Positions 53,610-62,565 of a DNA stretch of 64,000 nucleotides are shown here, in pieces. Under the pieces are notes generated by a model. That model did not search any database. It was not told the DNA's origin and was given only the letters and a program-made list of their open reading frames with translations. Location: positions 204,683 through 268,682 of the forward strand of contig CALOBG010000054.1 in assembly GCA_942490995.1 (NCBI GenBank), in the 5' to 3' direction. The position numbers and the translations under genes were made by a program. The DNA is from UBA981 sp942490995. GTDB taxonomy: Bacteria; Pseudomonadota; Gammaproteobacteria; Ga0077536. Every line of letters starts with the position of its first letter. Position 1 is the stretch's first letter.

Positions 53610-54444
53610 TACGCAATACACCAATGCCCGGCACTTCAACTTCGACCACGTCCCCCGGGCGCAGATATTTCGGCGGATCGAAACGCGCGCCGGCGCCGTT
53701 CGGCGTGCCGGTCGCGATCACGTCGCCGGGTTTGAGTTCGTAGAATGTCGAGAGATAGCTGATCAGGTAGCGGAACGGGAACATCAGGTTGCTGGTCACG
53801 TCATCCTGGCGCGGTTCGCCGTTGACCCGGGTCATGACCCGCAGCTCTCCCAGCGGGTCGAGTTCATCCGGCGTCACCAGCCACGGACCCATAGCGCCGG
53901 AGCGGGCAAAATTTTTGCCCTGGGTCACGTTGAACTTGGCGTGCCGCAGCCAGTCGCGCACCGATCCTTCGTTCATGATCGTGAGACCGGCAATGTGGTG
54001 GTGCGCGTCGGCTTCGGCAATGCGCCGTCCGCCACGCCCGATCACGATAACGATTTCCCCTTCGTAGTCGAGCTGATCGGATTCCGGCGGGTCGTAAATC
54101 TCCTGCTCCGCGCCGACCAGCGATTCGCGTGTGCGCATGAACACGCTGGGGTATTGCGGGGCCTCGCTGTTGTCCTTGTACTCGGCGTTGCGGTTGGCGT
54201 AGTTGACGCCGATACAGATAATCTTTTCCGGGTTGGGTACGGTCGGCAGATAAGCGATGTCAGCGACATCGAGGTCGGACGAGGCCGCGTTCGCCTCTTC
54301 GGCCAGGCGCGGCAGCGCGTCGACACGGATCGCGGCGCGCAGATCGGGCAGCTCCGGATGGCGCGCCGAGAGATCGACCACACCCCGGCCGACCACTGCG
54401 CCGAAGCATGCGCGGCCGGCATGGCTGAAGCTCAGGAACTTCAT
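53584..54444 (-). CDS. hpaG: HpaG-like fumarylacetoacetate hydrolase-family isomerase/decarboxylase
   Basis: A 286-residue FAH-fold enzyme. IICIGVNYANRNAEYK, QLDYEGEIVIVIGR and TGTPNGAGARFDP contain the conserved metal-ligand Glu/Asp residues. In the homoprotocatechuate pathway this family does OPET decarboxylation and HHDD isomerisation (HpaG). Only one copy is present, whereas E. coli HpaG is a fused double domain, so a partner may be elsewhere. The stop overlaps the DapA-like start region and the reading order fits one operon. Confidence 0.82.
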   Translation of the reverse strand: MKFLSFSHAGRACFGAVVGRGVVDLSARHPELPDLRAAIRVDALPRLAEEANAASSDLDVADIAYLPTVPNPEKIICIGVNYANRNAEYKDNSEAPQYPSVFMRTRESLVGAEQEIYDPPESDQLDYEGEIVIVIGRGGRRIAEADAHHHIAGLTIMNEGSVRDWLRHAKFNVTQGKNFARSGAMGPWLVTPDELDPLGELRVMTRVNGEPRQDDVTSNLMFPFRYLISYLSTFYELKPGDVIATGTPNGAGARFDPPKYLRPGDVVEVEVPGIGVLRNAIVAEPL

Positions 54445-55352
54445 GCCGCACGTCCCGCGGTCAGCATACCGGCGCGCTCGAGTACGCCATCGAGGCGCTG
54501 CTCGAGCTCCGCCGTGGCCGGCACCATCGGCAGCCGATGTTCGTTGCGTGGCATCAGACCGAGTTTTTTCATCATGTATTTGATGGCGATCGGATTGGTG
54601 TCGTAGAACACCGACTGGTTCACTTCGAGCAGCCGCTGGTGGATGTCACGCCCGAGCTTCAGGTCGTTGCTCCACACCGCCTCGACCATCTCGACCAGCG
54701 CTTTCGGGCGCAGGTTGCCGACCGCGTTCATCAGTCCGCAGGCGCCGATCGCCATCATCGGAAAGGACAGCTCCTCCAGGCCGACAAAAATTCGAAACTC
54801 GTCGCCGAACGCGGCCAGGCACTCGGTAACGAAGCCGAGATCGTTGACGGCGTGCTTCATACCGACGAAATTCGGTGCGCGGTCGCGGATGGTCTGCAGC
54901 GATTCGAGGTTCATGCTGACCGCGGTCCGACCGGGAATGTGATAAATCATCCACGGGGTGTCGTGCCCGGCGGCGAGTTTGCAGTAATACTCGATCAGGC
55001 CGCGCTGCGGCGGGCGGATGTAATAGGGGGTAACGATGAGCAAGGCATCGACCCCTGCGGCAACCGCGTGGCGGGTCAGGATCTCGGTCTCGGCGTAGGA
55101 CTGCGAACCGGTCGCCGCCACCAGCGGCACGCGACCGTTGCTCACCTCTTTGGCGACGTCGACCAGGCGGTTGCGCTCCGCGCTCGTTAGCGTCGAGGGT
55201 TCGGCGGTCGTGCCGTTGACGAGGATCCCGTGCGAACCGTTCGCTACCTGGAATTCGACCAGGGCGGCATAGGCTTCGTAGTCGACCTCGCCATCGCGGA
55301 ACGGGGTAACGAGGGGCGGGATGGAACCCTTGATGCGCGTGAGATCAGACAT
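54441..55352 (-). CDS. DapA-family aldolase/lyase of the hpa cluster
   Basis: A 303-residue member of the dihydrodipicolinate synthase/N-acetylneuraminate lyase family: IPPLVTPFRDGEVDYEA, GILVNGTTAEPSTLT, the YY motif TPYYIRPPQRG, YHIPGRTAVSMN, and the Schiff-base Lys in FVGMKHAVND. The setting within an hpa operon, not lysine biosynthesis, suggests an aldolase for a pathway intermediate such as 4-hydroxy-2-oxoheptanedioate; that is inference, as HpaI is normally of a different family. Overlaps the isomerase gene by 4 bases. Confidence 0.8.
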   Translation of the reverse strand: MSDLTRIKGSIPPLVTPFRDGEVDYEAYAALVEFQVANGSHGILVNGTTAEPSTLTSAERNRLVDVAKEVSNGRVPLVAATGSQSYAETEILTRHAVAAGVDALLIVTPYYIRPPQRGLIEYYCKLAAGHDTPWMIYHIPGRTAVSMNLESLQTIRDRAPNFVGMKHAVNDLGFVTECLAAFGDEFRIFVGLEELSFPMMAIGACGLMNAVGNLRPKALVEMVEAVWSNDLKLGRDIHQRLLEVNQSVFYDTNPIAIKYMMKKLGLMPRNEHRLPMVPATAELEQRLDGVLERAGMLTAGRAA

Positions 55353-55395
55353 GGCCAGGTTGCTCCGGTTGACGTACAGGCAACAAGCACTATAC

Positions 55396-55407
55396 TTAAC
55401 ATGTTAA
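55396..55407. promoter_or_regulatory. Palindromic operator between divergent hpa transcription units
   Basis: TTAACATGTTAA is a perfect 12-bp palindrome in the 97-bp region between the divergent DapA-like and hpaF genes, the expected location of an HpaR (MarR) operator. TATACT directly upstream (55391) may be part of a -10 box. Confidence 0.55.
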
Positions 55408-55449
55408 CTTCTTTCAAACAGACCAGTCGCCGCGCCGCGAAGGACCCCG

Positions 55450-55842
55450 ATGCCGCACCTGACCATCGAATACTCGGCCAATCTCGATCACGCCCTGAAC
55501 GTGCCGGAACTGATCGAAACCCTGCACACGGTTACCGCCGGCATCGAAGCTTTTCCGCTCGCCGGGCTGCGCACGCGGGCAGCGCGGCGCGATCACTACC
55601 GCATCGCCGACGGTCATCCCGACAACAGCTTCATCCACGTCACGCTGCGCATCGGCCACGGCCGTGAACTCGACGTGCGCAAGGCGGCCGGCGAGCGCAT
55701 CTTCACGGCCCTGACCGGCTACCTCGAACCGCTCAGTGCCAACCTGCCGCTCGCCATCTCGTTTGAAATGGTCGAACTCGACCCGGTACTGAACTTCAAG
55801 ACCGGCAATATCCGCGATTACATGGCCAAACGCGGGACCTGA
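55450..55842 (+). CDS. hpaF: 5-carboxymethyl-2-hydroxymuconate isomerase
   Basis: A 130-residue protein whose N-terminal MPHLTIEYSANLD provides the catalytic Pro right after Met, as in the CHMI family (tautomerase superfamily). DNSFIHVTLRIGHGR and LPLAISFEMVELDP complete the match. It isomerises CHM to OPET. First gene of the plus-strand unit hpaF-hpaE-dioxygenase. Confidence 0.93.
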   Translation: MPHLTIEYSANLDHALNVPELIETLHTVTAGIEAFPLAGLRTRAARRDHYRIADGHPDNSFIHVTLRIGHGRELDVRKAAGERIFTALTGYLEPLSANLPLAISFEMVELDPVLNFKTGNIRDYMAKRGT

Positions 55843-55855
55843 AACGGAACCATCC

Positions 55856-57379
55856 ATGAGCACTGATTTCGAAAACAATCTTGCCCGCGCCGAGCAACTG
55901 CTCGAGCCCTACCGCTCCGCACCGCTGCCGCACTTTATCGGCGGGCGCGCGAGCAATGGAAATTCCGGTATCACCTTCGACAACCTGACCCCGGTCGACA
56001 ACAGTCTCATCGGTGCGGTGTGCGCCGCCGATGTTGCCGACGTCGATGCCGCCTGCGACGCCGCCCACGCGGCCTTCCCGGCCTGGCGCGACCTGCCCGG
56101 TGCAGCGCGCAAAGCCCTGCTGCACAAGGTCGCCGACGCGATCGTGAAACGCGCCGACGACATCGCCATCATCGAGTCCACCGATACCGGCCAGCCGCTG
56201 CGGTTCATGAGCAAGGCGGCGATCCGGGGCGCGGAAAATTTCCGCTTTTTCGCCGACCGAGCCCCGGATGCCCGCAACGGCCTCGCCCTGCCGGCCGAAG
56301 ACCACATGAACTTTTCGATGCGCCAGCCACTCGGTCCGGTCGGCGTGATCACGCCGTGGAATACGCCGTTCATGCTCTCGACCTGGAAAATCGCGCCGGC
56401 GCTGGCGGCCGGCTGCACGGTGGTCCACAAACCGGCCGAGTGGTCACCGCTCACCGCCCAGTTACTGGCCGAAATCGCCCACGACGCCGGCCTGCCCGAC
56501 GGCGTGTTGAATACCGTTCACGGCCTTGGCGAGACGGCCGGCAAGCGTTTGACCGAGCATCCGGCGATCAAGGCCATCGCGTTTGTCGGCGAGTCGGTCA
56601 CCGGCAGCCACATCATGCGCCAGGGCGCCGATACCCTGAAACGCGTGCATTTCGAACTGGGCGGCAAAAACCCGGTGATCGTATTCGACGACGCCGACCT
56701 CGAGCGCGCGCTCGATGCCGTGGTGTTCATGATCTACAGCCTGAACGGCGAACGCTGCACTTCGTCCAGCCGGGTCCTGATCCAGGCATCGATATACGAT
56801 GCGTTCGTCGAACGCATCCGCGCCCGCGTCGCGCAGCTCACCGTCGGTCACCCGCTCGACCCGGCCACCGAGATCGGGCCGCTGATCCATCAGCGACACT
56901 TCGATAAGGTCTGCAGTTATTTCGATATCGCGCGTGCCGACGGCGCCACCATCGCCGCCGGCGGCACCGCTGCGCCGCTCGACGGCAAAGGCAATTTTGT
57001 TGCACCGACCCTGTTCAGCAACGCGCGCAACGACATGCGCATCGCGCGCGAGGAGATTTTCGGCCCGGTGCTGACCGCCCTGCCGTTCACCGACGAAGCC
57101 GAGGCGCTGGCCATCGCCAACGACTCCGAGTATGGCCTCGCCGCCTACCTGTGGACCGCCGATGCCGGTCGTGGTCAGCGCCTCGCCCGCGCGCTGGACG
57201 CCGGCATGGTGTGGGTGAATTCGGAAAACAACCGTCACCTGCCGTCGCCGTTCGGCGGTATGAAAGCGAGCGGGATCGGTCGCGATGGCGGCGACTACAG
57301 TTTCGATTTCTACATGGAAACAAAAAATGTCTGCATCGCGCTGGACACCCACACAGTCCCGGGCCTGGGCAAACCATGA
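55856..57379 (+). CDS. hpaE: 5-carboxymethyl-2-hydroxymuconate semialdehyde dehydrogenase
   Basis: A 507-residue aldehyde dehydrogenase: GVITPWNTPFMLSTWK, the Glu motif FELGGKNPVIVFDD, and NGERCTSSSRVLIQ with the catalytic Cys. The gene position between hpaF and a ring-cleavage dioxygenase fits HpaE, which oxidises CHMS with NAD+. 13 bases after hpaF. Confidence 0.93.
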   Translation: MSTDFENNLARAEQLLEPYRSAPLPHFIGGRASNGNSGITFDNLTPVDNSLIGAVCAADVADVDAACDAAHAAFPAWRDLPGAARKALLHKVADAIVKRADDIAIIESTDTGQPLRFMSKAAIRGAENFRFFADRAPDARNGLALPAEDHMNFSMRQPLGPVGVITPWNTPFMLSTWKIAPALAAGCTVVHKPAEWSPLTAQLLAEIAHDAGLPDGVLNTVHGLGETAGKRLTEHPAIKAIAFVGESVTGSHIMRQGADTLKRVHFELGGKNPVIVFDDADLERALDAVVFMIYSLNGERCTSSSRVLIQASIYDAFVERIRARVAQLTVGHPLDPATEIGPLIHQRHFDKVCSYFDIARADGATIAAGGTAAPLDGKGNFVAPTLFSNARNDMRIAREEIFGPVLTALPFTDEAEALAIANDSEYGLAAYLWTADAGRGQRLARALDAGMVWVNSENNRHLPSPFGGMKASGIGRDGGDYSFDFYMETKNVCIALDTHTVPGLGKP

Positions 57380-57389
57380 GGCGCACCCG

Positions 57390-58550
57390 ATGAGCCTTTA
57401 CCAACTGCAGAAATTTCTCTACGTGCTCAATCGCGAACCGCAGGCGCAGGCGCAGTACCATGCGGATCTCGACGGCCTGCTCGCCAACTATGACCTCGAC
57501 GAAGAAGAACGCGCGGCGCTGGTCGATGGCGATATCGGGCTGTTGTACGTACTTGGGGTGAACGGCCAGATCCTGATGCACTACGCGGCGTTTCTCGGCA
57601 TCGCGTGGTTCGATTACCTCGACCTCATGCGCAAAGGCATCGAGCGCCACGGGCCGGTGCGCGCCGGGGTCTACGCCATGACCGGCGGCGGCGAAAGTTT
57701 TACCGCCGAAGGCCAAGCAGCGATGAGCCTGGTTTATGCCGGCGTCCTGAGCCACGCGCCCGGCATGACCGGACGCGCGGACCTGGTCGAAAATACCGCC
57801 CGGCGCGACGAGTTCTACGCAAAGCTCGCCACCCAGCGCGAAGAAATCGCCGCCACCGGCGCCGAGGCGCTGGTCGTGATCGCGGCCGAACATTTTGCGA
57901 ATTTTTTTATGAACAACATGCCGGCTTTCTGCATCGGCATGTGCGACAGCTACACCGGCCCCATCGAAGATCCGAACTGGCTCAAAATCGAACGTCGCAC
58001 CATCCCCGGCAATGCGGGCTTGAGCCGCCGCCTGGTCGAATCGATCATGCACGCGGTCGACGTCGCCTACGCCGAGGAATGGAAGTTCGATCACGGCGTG
58101 ATGGTGCCGCTGCATTTCCTCACCCCGGACTACGACCTGCCGGTGATCCCGGTCAACATCAATTGTCAGGGTCCGCCGCTGACCCCGCTGCATCGCGCCT
58201 GGGCGTTTGGCGAAGCCCTGCGCCGCGCCTGTGACGCCGCACCGGAGAAAATCGCCGTGGTCGGCACCGGCGGCATTTCGCACTGGCCGGCGACCCCCGA
58301 CTCGGGAAAAATCAACGAAGCCTGGGACCGCGAGTTCCTCGACCGCCTCATGCGCCAGGACCGCGACGCCCTGCTTGCCTACGACGATAGCGAAACCTAC
58401 CGCGACGCCGGTCAGGGCGGTTTCGAGATCCGCACCTATATCGCCGCCGCCGCCTGCGCCGGCGGCCCCGGCACCCTGCAGTACTACACCGCCGAGCTAC
58501 CGATCTTCGCGGTCGGCTGCACCGTCGCGCGCTTCGCCCTGCAGCCCTGA
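57390..58550 (+). CDS. LigA-LigB fused extradiol dioxygenase
   Basis: A 386-residue fusion. Residues 1-100 are LigA-like (YQLQKFLYVLNREP, the DLDGLLANYDLDEEER helix bundle). Residues about 105-380 are a class III LigB domain with YAMTGGGESFT, VIAAEHFANFF and KIAVVGTGGISHWP containing the Fe(II) ligands and catalytic His. It is 10 bases after hpaE, so by position it should cleave homoprotocatechuate (HpaD role), but fused LigAB enzymes usually act on protocatechuate- or gallate-type substrates at 4,5. Function by context only. Confidence 0.75.
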   Translation: MSLYQLQKFLYVLNREPQAQAQYHADLDGLLANYDLDEEERAALVDGDIGLLYVLGVNGQILMHYAAFLGIAWFDYLDLMRKGIERHGPVRAGVYAMTGGGESFTAEGQAAMSLVYAGVLSHAPGMTGRADLVENTARRDEFYAKLATQREEIAATGAEALVVIAAEHFANFFMNNMPAFCIGMCDSYTGPIEDPNWLKIERRTIPGNAGLSRRLVESIMHAVDVAYAEEWKFDHGVMVPLHFLTPDYDLPVIPVNINCQGPPLTPLHRAWAFGEALRRACDAAPEKIAVVGTGGISHWPATPDSGKINEAWDREFLDRLMRQDRDALLAYDDSETYRDAGQGGFEIRTYIAAAACAGGPGTLQYYTAELPIFAVGCTVARFALQP

Positions 58551-58629
58551 ACAAAAACGGGGACATTCTCAGTTTTCGCGACGATATAACGGTGCTCGTG
58601 CGTCCTCGGCGAGGTTTTTCCAGACCCTG

Positions 58630-59496
58630 CTAGGGCTTCTCCAGCTGCAGCAGATAAGCGAACGGTGGTACCGACAGGTGATCGTCACGTCCGGCAAGGT
58701 AACGCAGGTCCTGATCGGCCGGGCTCAGGTTCTCGCGCACACGCCAGCCGGCGGACTCGGCCAGCTTGGCGATTTCTTCGGCACTGAAAAACGAGTGCAT
58801 CGGCTCCTGCTGCAGGGCGACAGCGACGCGCGTGCTCCACAGCATGCGCCGCCCGGCTGGCATCAGCGGCGCCTCGCACCAGTAGTCGAGCACCAGCCGC
58901 GTACCTGACGCGCAGCGCGCGGCAATCGTGTTGAGGGTGGCCGATATGGCCGCCTCGCTCAGGTAATAGGTCACGCCCAGCCAGGAAACGAAATCGGGTG
59001 CCGCGCTGTCGACCCAACGGTCAGCGAGCGTCTCGTGCTCAAAATTGACTTCGAGAAACGCCACCTGCGCCGGCACGGTAACGTCGCGCGTCGCCAGCAG
59101 GTCGCGTTTCCAGCGCTGGGTTGCGGGATGGTCGACTTCCAGCACCGCGATCGGCGGCCCGGCCTGCCGATAGGCAAACGTGTCGAGCCCGGCGGCGAGC
59201 ACGACGTAGCGTTCGATCCCGGCATGGCGGGCTTCGGCGAGCATGTCTTCGGCGTAACGGGCGCGCACACACACGTGCGCACGCATGGCCCTGAGCAAGC
59301 TGTCTTTCTGGCGAAAACGTTTCTGCCACGGCGCCGACAGGGCGCGCATGCGGGTAATAAACCGACGCTGGTAGCCGGGCAGCAGGGTCCAGGCCACGCT
59401 GTCGTCGAGCACCGGCGGACGATCGTCGAGGTGTACATGGATCGCGCGCAGAAACGCCGTCGCCAGGGCGGTGCGACTGGGCGTGGCGTCGCGCAT
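58630..59496 (-). CDS. SAM-dependent methyltransferase, leucine carboxyl methyltransferase-like
   Basis: A 288-residue protein with the PPM1/LCMT family look: VVLAAGLDTFAYR as the SAM-binding G-loop, VLEVDHPATQRWK as the acidic motif, then WLGVTYYLSEAAI and LVLDYWCEAP. Bacterial members are often in secondary metabolism or unknown. It converges with the dioxygenase gene with 79 bases between. Confidence 0.8.
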   Translation of the reverse strand: MRDATPSRTALATAFLRAIHVHLDDRPPVLDDSVAWTLLPGYQRRFITRMRALSAPWQKRFRQKDSLLRAMRAHVCVRARYAEDMLAEARHAGIERYVVLAAGLDTFAYRQAGPPIAVLEVDHPATQRWKRDLLATRDVTVPAQVAFLEVNFEHETLADRWVDSAAPDFVSWLGVTYYLSEAAISATLNTIAARCASGTRLVLDYWCEAPLMPAGRRMLWSTRVAVALQQEPMHSFFSAEEIAKLAESAGWRVRENLSPADQDLRYLAGRDDHLSVPPFAYLLQLEKP

Positions 59497-59530
59497 CAGC
59501 GTCGCCGCTCGCAGCGTGTACGCGTGACGC

Positions 59531-60562
59531 TCACGCGTATTCGTCCCGCAGCAGGCCAGCGCCCGCGCTGAGGGCGCAGAGTTTGCCGAAGGCGGCGGCG
59601 CGGGTCAGGTACTTCATGCCGCAGTCCGGCGCCGGTATCAACCGCTCCGGCGCAACGAACGGCAGCGCGCGGCGCACGCGCTCGGCGATCGTCGTCGCAC
59701 TTTCGACCGCGTTGGTGGACAGATCGATGACCCCCAGCACGATGGTTTTTTCCGCCAGGTCGCCGAACACGCCAAGGTCAAGGTGTGGCTGGGCCGCTTC
59801 CACCGACACCTGGTCGACCACGCAGTCGGCGAGCTGGGCGAGGAAAGCATAGGCCTTGGGTTTATCGGGCGAGACGATGAAGCCGTAGCCAAAACACAGA
59901 TGAATACAGGTAGTGCAACGCAGCCCCTCGAGCGCGCGGTTGATCGCTTTCACGCCGTAGCGATTGGCGGCATCGGGATCCTCGCGCAACCAGGGTTCGT
60001 CGAGCTGGATAACGTCGGCGCCGGCGGCCTCGAGATCGCGCGCTTCGGCGTTGACCAGAGCGGCGTACGCCATCGCCAGCGCCTCGCCATCGTGGTAGTA
60101 CTCGTCCTTGGCCTGTTTACTCAATGTGAACGGGCCCGGCAGGGTGATTTTCGTCGCGCGCTCGGTGTTATGTTTGAGAAATTCGAGGTCGTCGACTTCG
60201 ATCGGGCCGGGGCGCTGCAGTTCGGCAATGACGCGCGGCATGGGAATACGAAACTCGCCGACTTCACGAATGTAGGGCTGTTCGAGATCGAGTCCCAGGA
60301 GCGAGGTCGCGAAACGATTGGAATAGCTTTCGCGACGCATTTCGCCATCGGTAATGACATCGATGCCGGCGCGCTCCTGATCGCGGATCGCGAGCAGGGT
60401 CGCATCGTCCTGCGCGGCCGCCAGCCATTCCGGCGCGACCCGCCAGATCTCCGGCGCCCGCACCCGCGGCACCAGTTTGGCCTTCAGGGCCGCCGCATCG
60501 ACCAGCCACCCCGGCTGCGGGTAGCTGCCGACCACGGTGGTCGGGAACAGGGGCTTGGACAC
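59531..60562 (-). CDS. MetE C-terminal-domain-like (cobalamin-independent) protein
   Basis: A 343-residue protein corresponding to the catalytic barrel of MetE-type enzymes: VVGSYPQPGW, ITDGEMRRESYS, IQLDEPWLREDPDA, the Zn ligands in CIHLCFGYGF and APDCGMKYLT. The N-terminal MetE domain is absent, as in epoxyalkane:CoM transferase-like and other stand-alone proteins. A GTG start is chosen because GGAG lies 7 bases upstream. The methyl donor and acceptor are unknown. Confidence 0.78.
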   Translation of the reverse strand: MSKPLFPTTVVGSYPQPGWLVDAAALKAKLVPRVRAPEIWRVAPEWLAAAQDDATLLAIRDQERAGIDVITDGEMRRESYSNRFATSLLGLDLEQPYIREVGEFRIPMPRVIAELQRPGPIEVDDLEFLKHNTERATKITLPGPFTLSKQAKDEYYHDGEALAMAYAALVNAEARDLEAAGADVIQLDEPWLREDPDAANRYGVKAINRALEGLRCTTCIHLCFGYGFIVSPDKPKAYAFLAQLADCVVDQVSVEAAQPHLDLGVFGDLAEKTIVLGVIDLSTNAVESATTIAERVRRALPFVAPERLIPAPDCGMKYLTRAAAFGKLCALSAGAGLLRDEYA

Positions 60563-60690
60563 GGCGACGCTCCTTGAACCAGGCCAGTCGCGATACCCGC
60601 GCCGCCGCACCGCATCACGACTGCCTTCCAGATCCGCGCCAGCAGCAACGGCTGATCCTGTCAGCGGTCCAAGCAATCTTCGAACCAGTC

Positions 60691-61971
60691 ATGTCCCAAG
60701 CTGCACCTTCAGCCGCCATCGAGCCGCAGGTTCCGGGTTTCGCCCCGGAGCTGGCGCGCCTGCGCCACCTGATCCCGCTGCGCCGCTTGAGCGACGATGA
60801 ATTTGGCCGGGTCATGGCTAACGTCGGTCTCGAGCACTGCGCTCCCGGCCACGTGGTGTTCCGCGCCGGCGTCGATGACAGTTCGATTTTTTACCTGCTC
60901 GAGGGCAGCATCGAGATCTGCGGCGAACGCGGCGAACGGTTCTCGCTGATCGGCGGCTCGATCGAAACTGCCCATCCACTATCGCCGCATCCGCGAGCAC
61001 GTCGGGTCGCGACCGCCACCAGCGCCATCGAATTCGTGCGCCTGCCCCTGGCCCTGCTGCAGATCGAAGAACCGGGTGCAAACCAGGCCGGCGTGGAACT
61101 CGAGGAACTCGGCGAAGATCTCGAGGCTACCGACAAACGTATCGTATTTGACGTTTATCACGCCCTGATGGATGGCAGCTTCACCCTGCCCGCGCTGCCC
61201 GACATCGCGCTGCGCGTTCGTCAGGCCGCGAATGACCCGACCAGCGGCGCCGATAAGGTGACCCGGGTAATACAGGGCGACCCGGCGATTGCCGCGTATT
61301 GCGTACGCATGGCCAACAACGCAGCCTACGCCGGCGCCGATCGCGTCACCGCGGTGCGCGAAGCGGTGGTGCGCATGGGCGTCAACGCCACCGCCGATAT
61401 GGTGACCGCCTACACCCTGCGTCAGCTTTATCGCGCCTCCGATCCGGTCAGCCAGATTTTTATGCAGGCCGCGTGGCGCCACAGCGCGCGCATCGCCGCC
61501 CTGAGTTTCGTGATCGCGCGCCACACCCGCAAACTGAATCCCGAACAGGCGCTGCTGGGCGGCTTGCTGCACGACATCGGCATGCTGATCATCATCAGCG
61601 AATGGCACAAACAGTCATCGACGCCGTTGAAGTCCGACGCTCTGCATCAACTCGGACGCGAACTGAACGGTTCACTTGGCTCCATGGTCCTGCGCAACTG
61701 GCACATGCCGGACAATATCGTCGCCGTCAGCCTCGAAGCGGAGCACTGGTCGCGCAACCACAGCGACACGCTCGACGTGTGCGATTGTGTCGCGCTGGCG
61801 CACGCCCACGACGCCGCGGCGCCGCCGTGGTCGCTGCGGCCGCCGGCGCTGGAACAGTTGGCCGCGTTCCGAAAACTCCCCGATGACGCGCTGAGCGCCG
61901 ACCGACGGCTGGCGATCATCGCCGCCGCCGACGCCGAACTCAAACTGCTGGATTCAATCCTCAAAGCCTGA
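60691..61971 (+). CDS. Cyclic-nucleotide-binding plus HDOD signalling protein
   Basis: A 426-residue protein. Residues about 20-130 look like a CRP-type cNMP-binding domain (LSDDEFGRVMANVG, GHVVFRAGVDDSSIFYLLEG), and residues about 165-400 form an HDOD domain (LPALPDIALRVRQAANDP, VIQGDPAIAAYCVRMANNA, LGGLLHDIGMLIII). HDOD proteins sense or relay signals without hydrolysis in most cases; the HD residues partly remain here. Divergent from the MetE-like gene. Confidence 0.85.
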   Translation: MSQAAPSAAIEPQVPGFAPELARLRHLIPLRRLSDDEFGRVMANVGLEHCAPGHVVFRAGVDDSSIFYLLEGSIEICGERGERFSLIGGSIETAHPLSPHPRARRVATATSAIEFVRLPLALLQIEEPGANQAGVELEELGEDLEATDKRIVFDVYHALMDGSFTLPALPDIALRVRQAANDPTSGADKVTRVIQGDPAIAAYCVRMANNAAYAGADRVTAVREAVVRMGVNATADMVTAYTLRQLYRASDPVSQIFMQAAWRHSARIAALSFVIARHTRKLNPEQALLGGLLHDIGMLIIISEWHKQSSTPLKSDALHQLGRELNGSLGSMVLRNWHMPDNIVAVSLEAEHWSRNHSDTLDVCDCVALAHAHDAAAPPWSLRPPALEQLAAFRKLPDDALSADRRLAIIAAADAELKLLDSILKA

Positions 61972-62097
61972 CGGCTGCGCCGCCCGCAGTTCCTGATCCT
62001 CGACTGCCCCGCGACCGTCGATGGCGCACCGGCTTGCGCGTTTCACAACTGCGGCGCAGGGGTTATCTTAGTGGTCTCGCACTACAGAGATCCTGGC

Positions 62098-62565
62098 ATG
62101 ACGTCCTCAAGCAAAATCGTTGCCGGCCGCGCGCAGCCGCGCGGCAAGTATCCGCACGCCAAACGCGTCGGCGATTTCATTTTTGTATCCGGCACCAGTG
62201 CGCGCCAGGTTGATAACAGCATCGTCGGCGCCACGGTTGACGCGCTCGGCACAACCCGACTCGACATCGAAGCCCAGACCCGTGCCGTGCTGGACAATAT
62301 CGACGCGATCCTGAGCGAATTCGATTCCGGGCTGGTCGATGTCGTCGAGATCTCGACCTATCTGGTCAACATGAACGATTTCGGCGGCTACAACGAGGTC
62401 TACGGCGAGTATTTCGATTACGATGGTCCGGCCCGTACCACGGTCGCCGTTCACCAGCTGCCGCATCCGCATCTGCTGATCGAAATCAAGGCGCTGGCGT
62501 ATAAACCGCAAGCCGACCCGGCCGCGCAGACAGACAGCAAGGAGACTACTGATGGCGAAAGGTGA
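62098..62565 (+). CDS. amnD: 2-aminomuconate deaminase-type RidA protein
   Basis: A 155-residue RidA/YjgF-family protein (GKYPHAKRVGDFIFVSGTSA, VEISTYLVNMNDFGGYNEV, ARTTVAVHQLPHP with the conserved Arg). Its overlap by 14 bases with a 2-aminophenol dioxygenase-like beta subunit fits AmnD, which removes ammonia from 2-aminomuconate. Longer C-terminal tail than generic RidA. Gene name by context. Confidence 0.78.
   Translation: MTSSSKIVAGRAQPRGKYPHAKRVGDFIFVSGTSARQVDNSIVGATVDALGTTRLDIEAQTRAVLDNIDAILSEFDSGLVDVVEISTYLVNMNDFGGYNEVYGEYFDYDGPARTTVAVHQLPHPHLLIEIKALAYKPQADPAAQTDSKETTDGER

Noticed and set aside
54441..55352. dapA for lysine biosynthesis
   Set aside because: It overlaps an hpa-type isomerase in a catabolic operon. 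Dihydrodipicolinate synthase-family members often act as aldolases in such operons.
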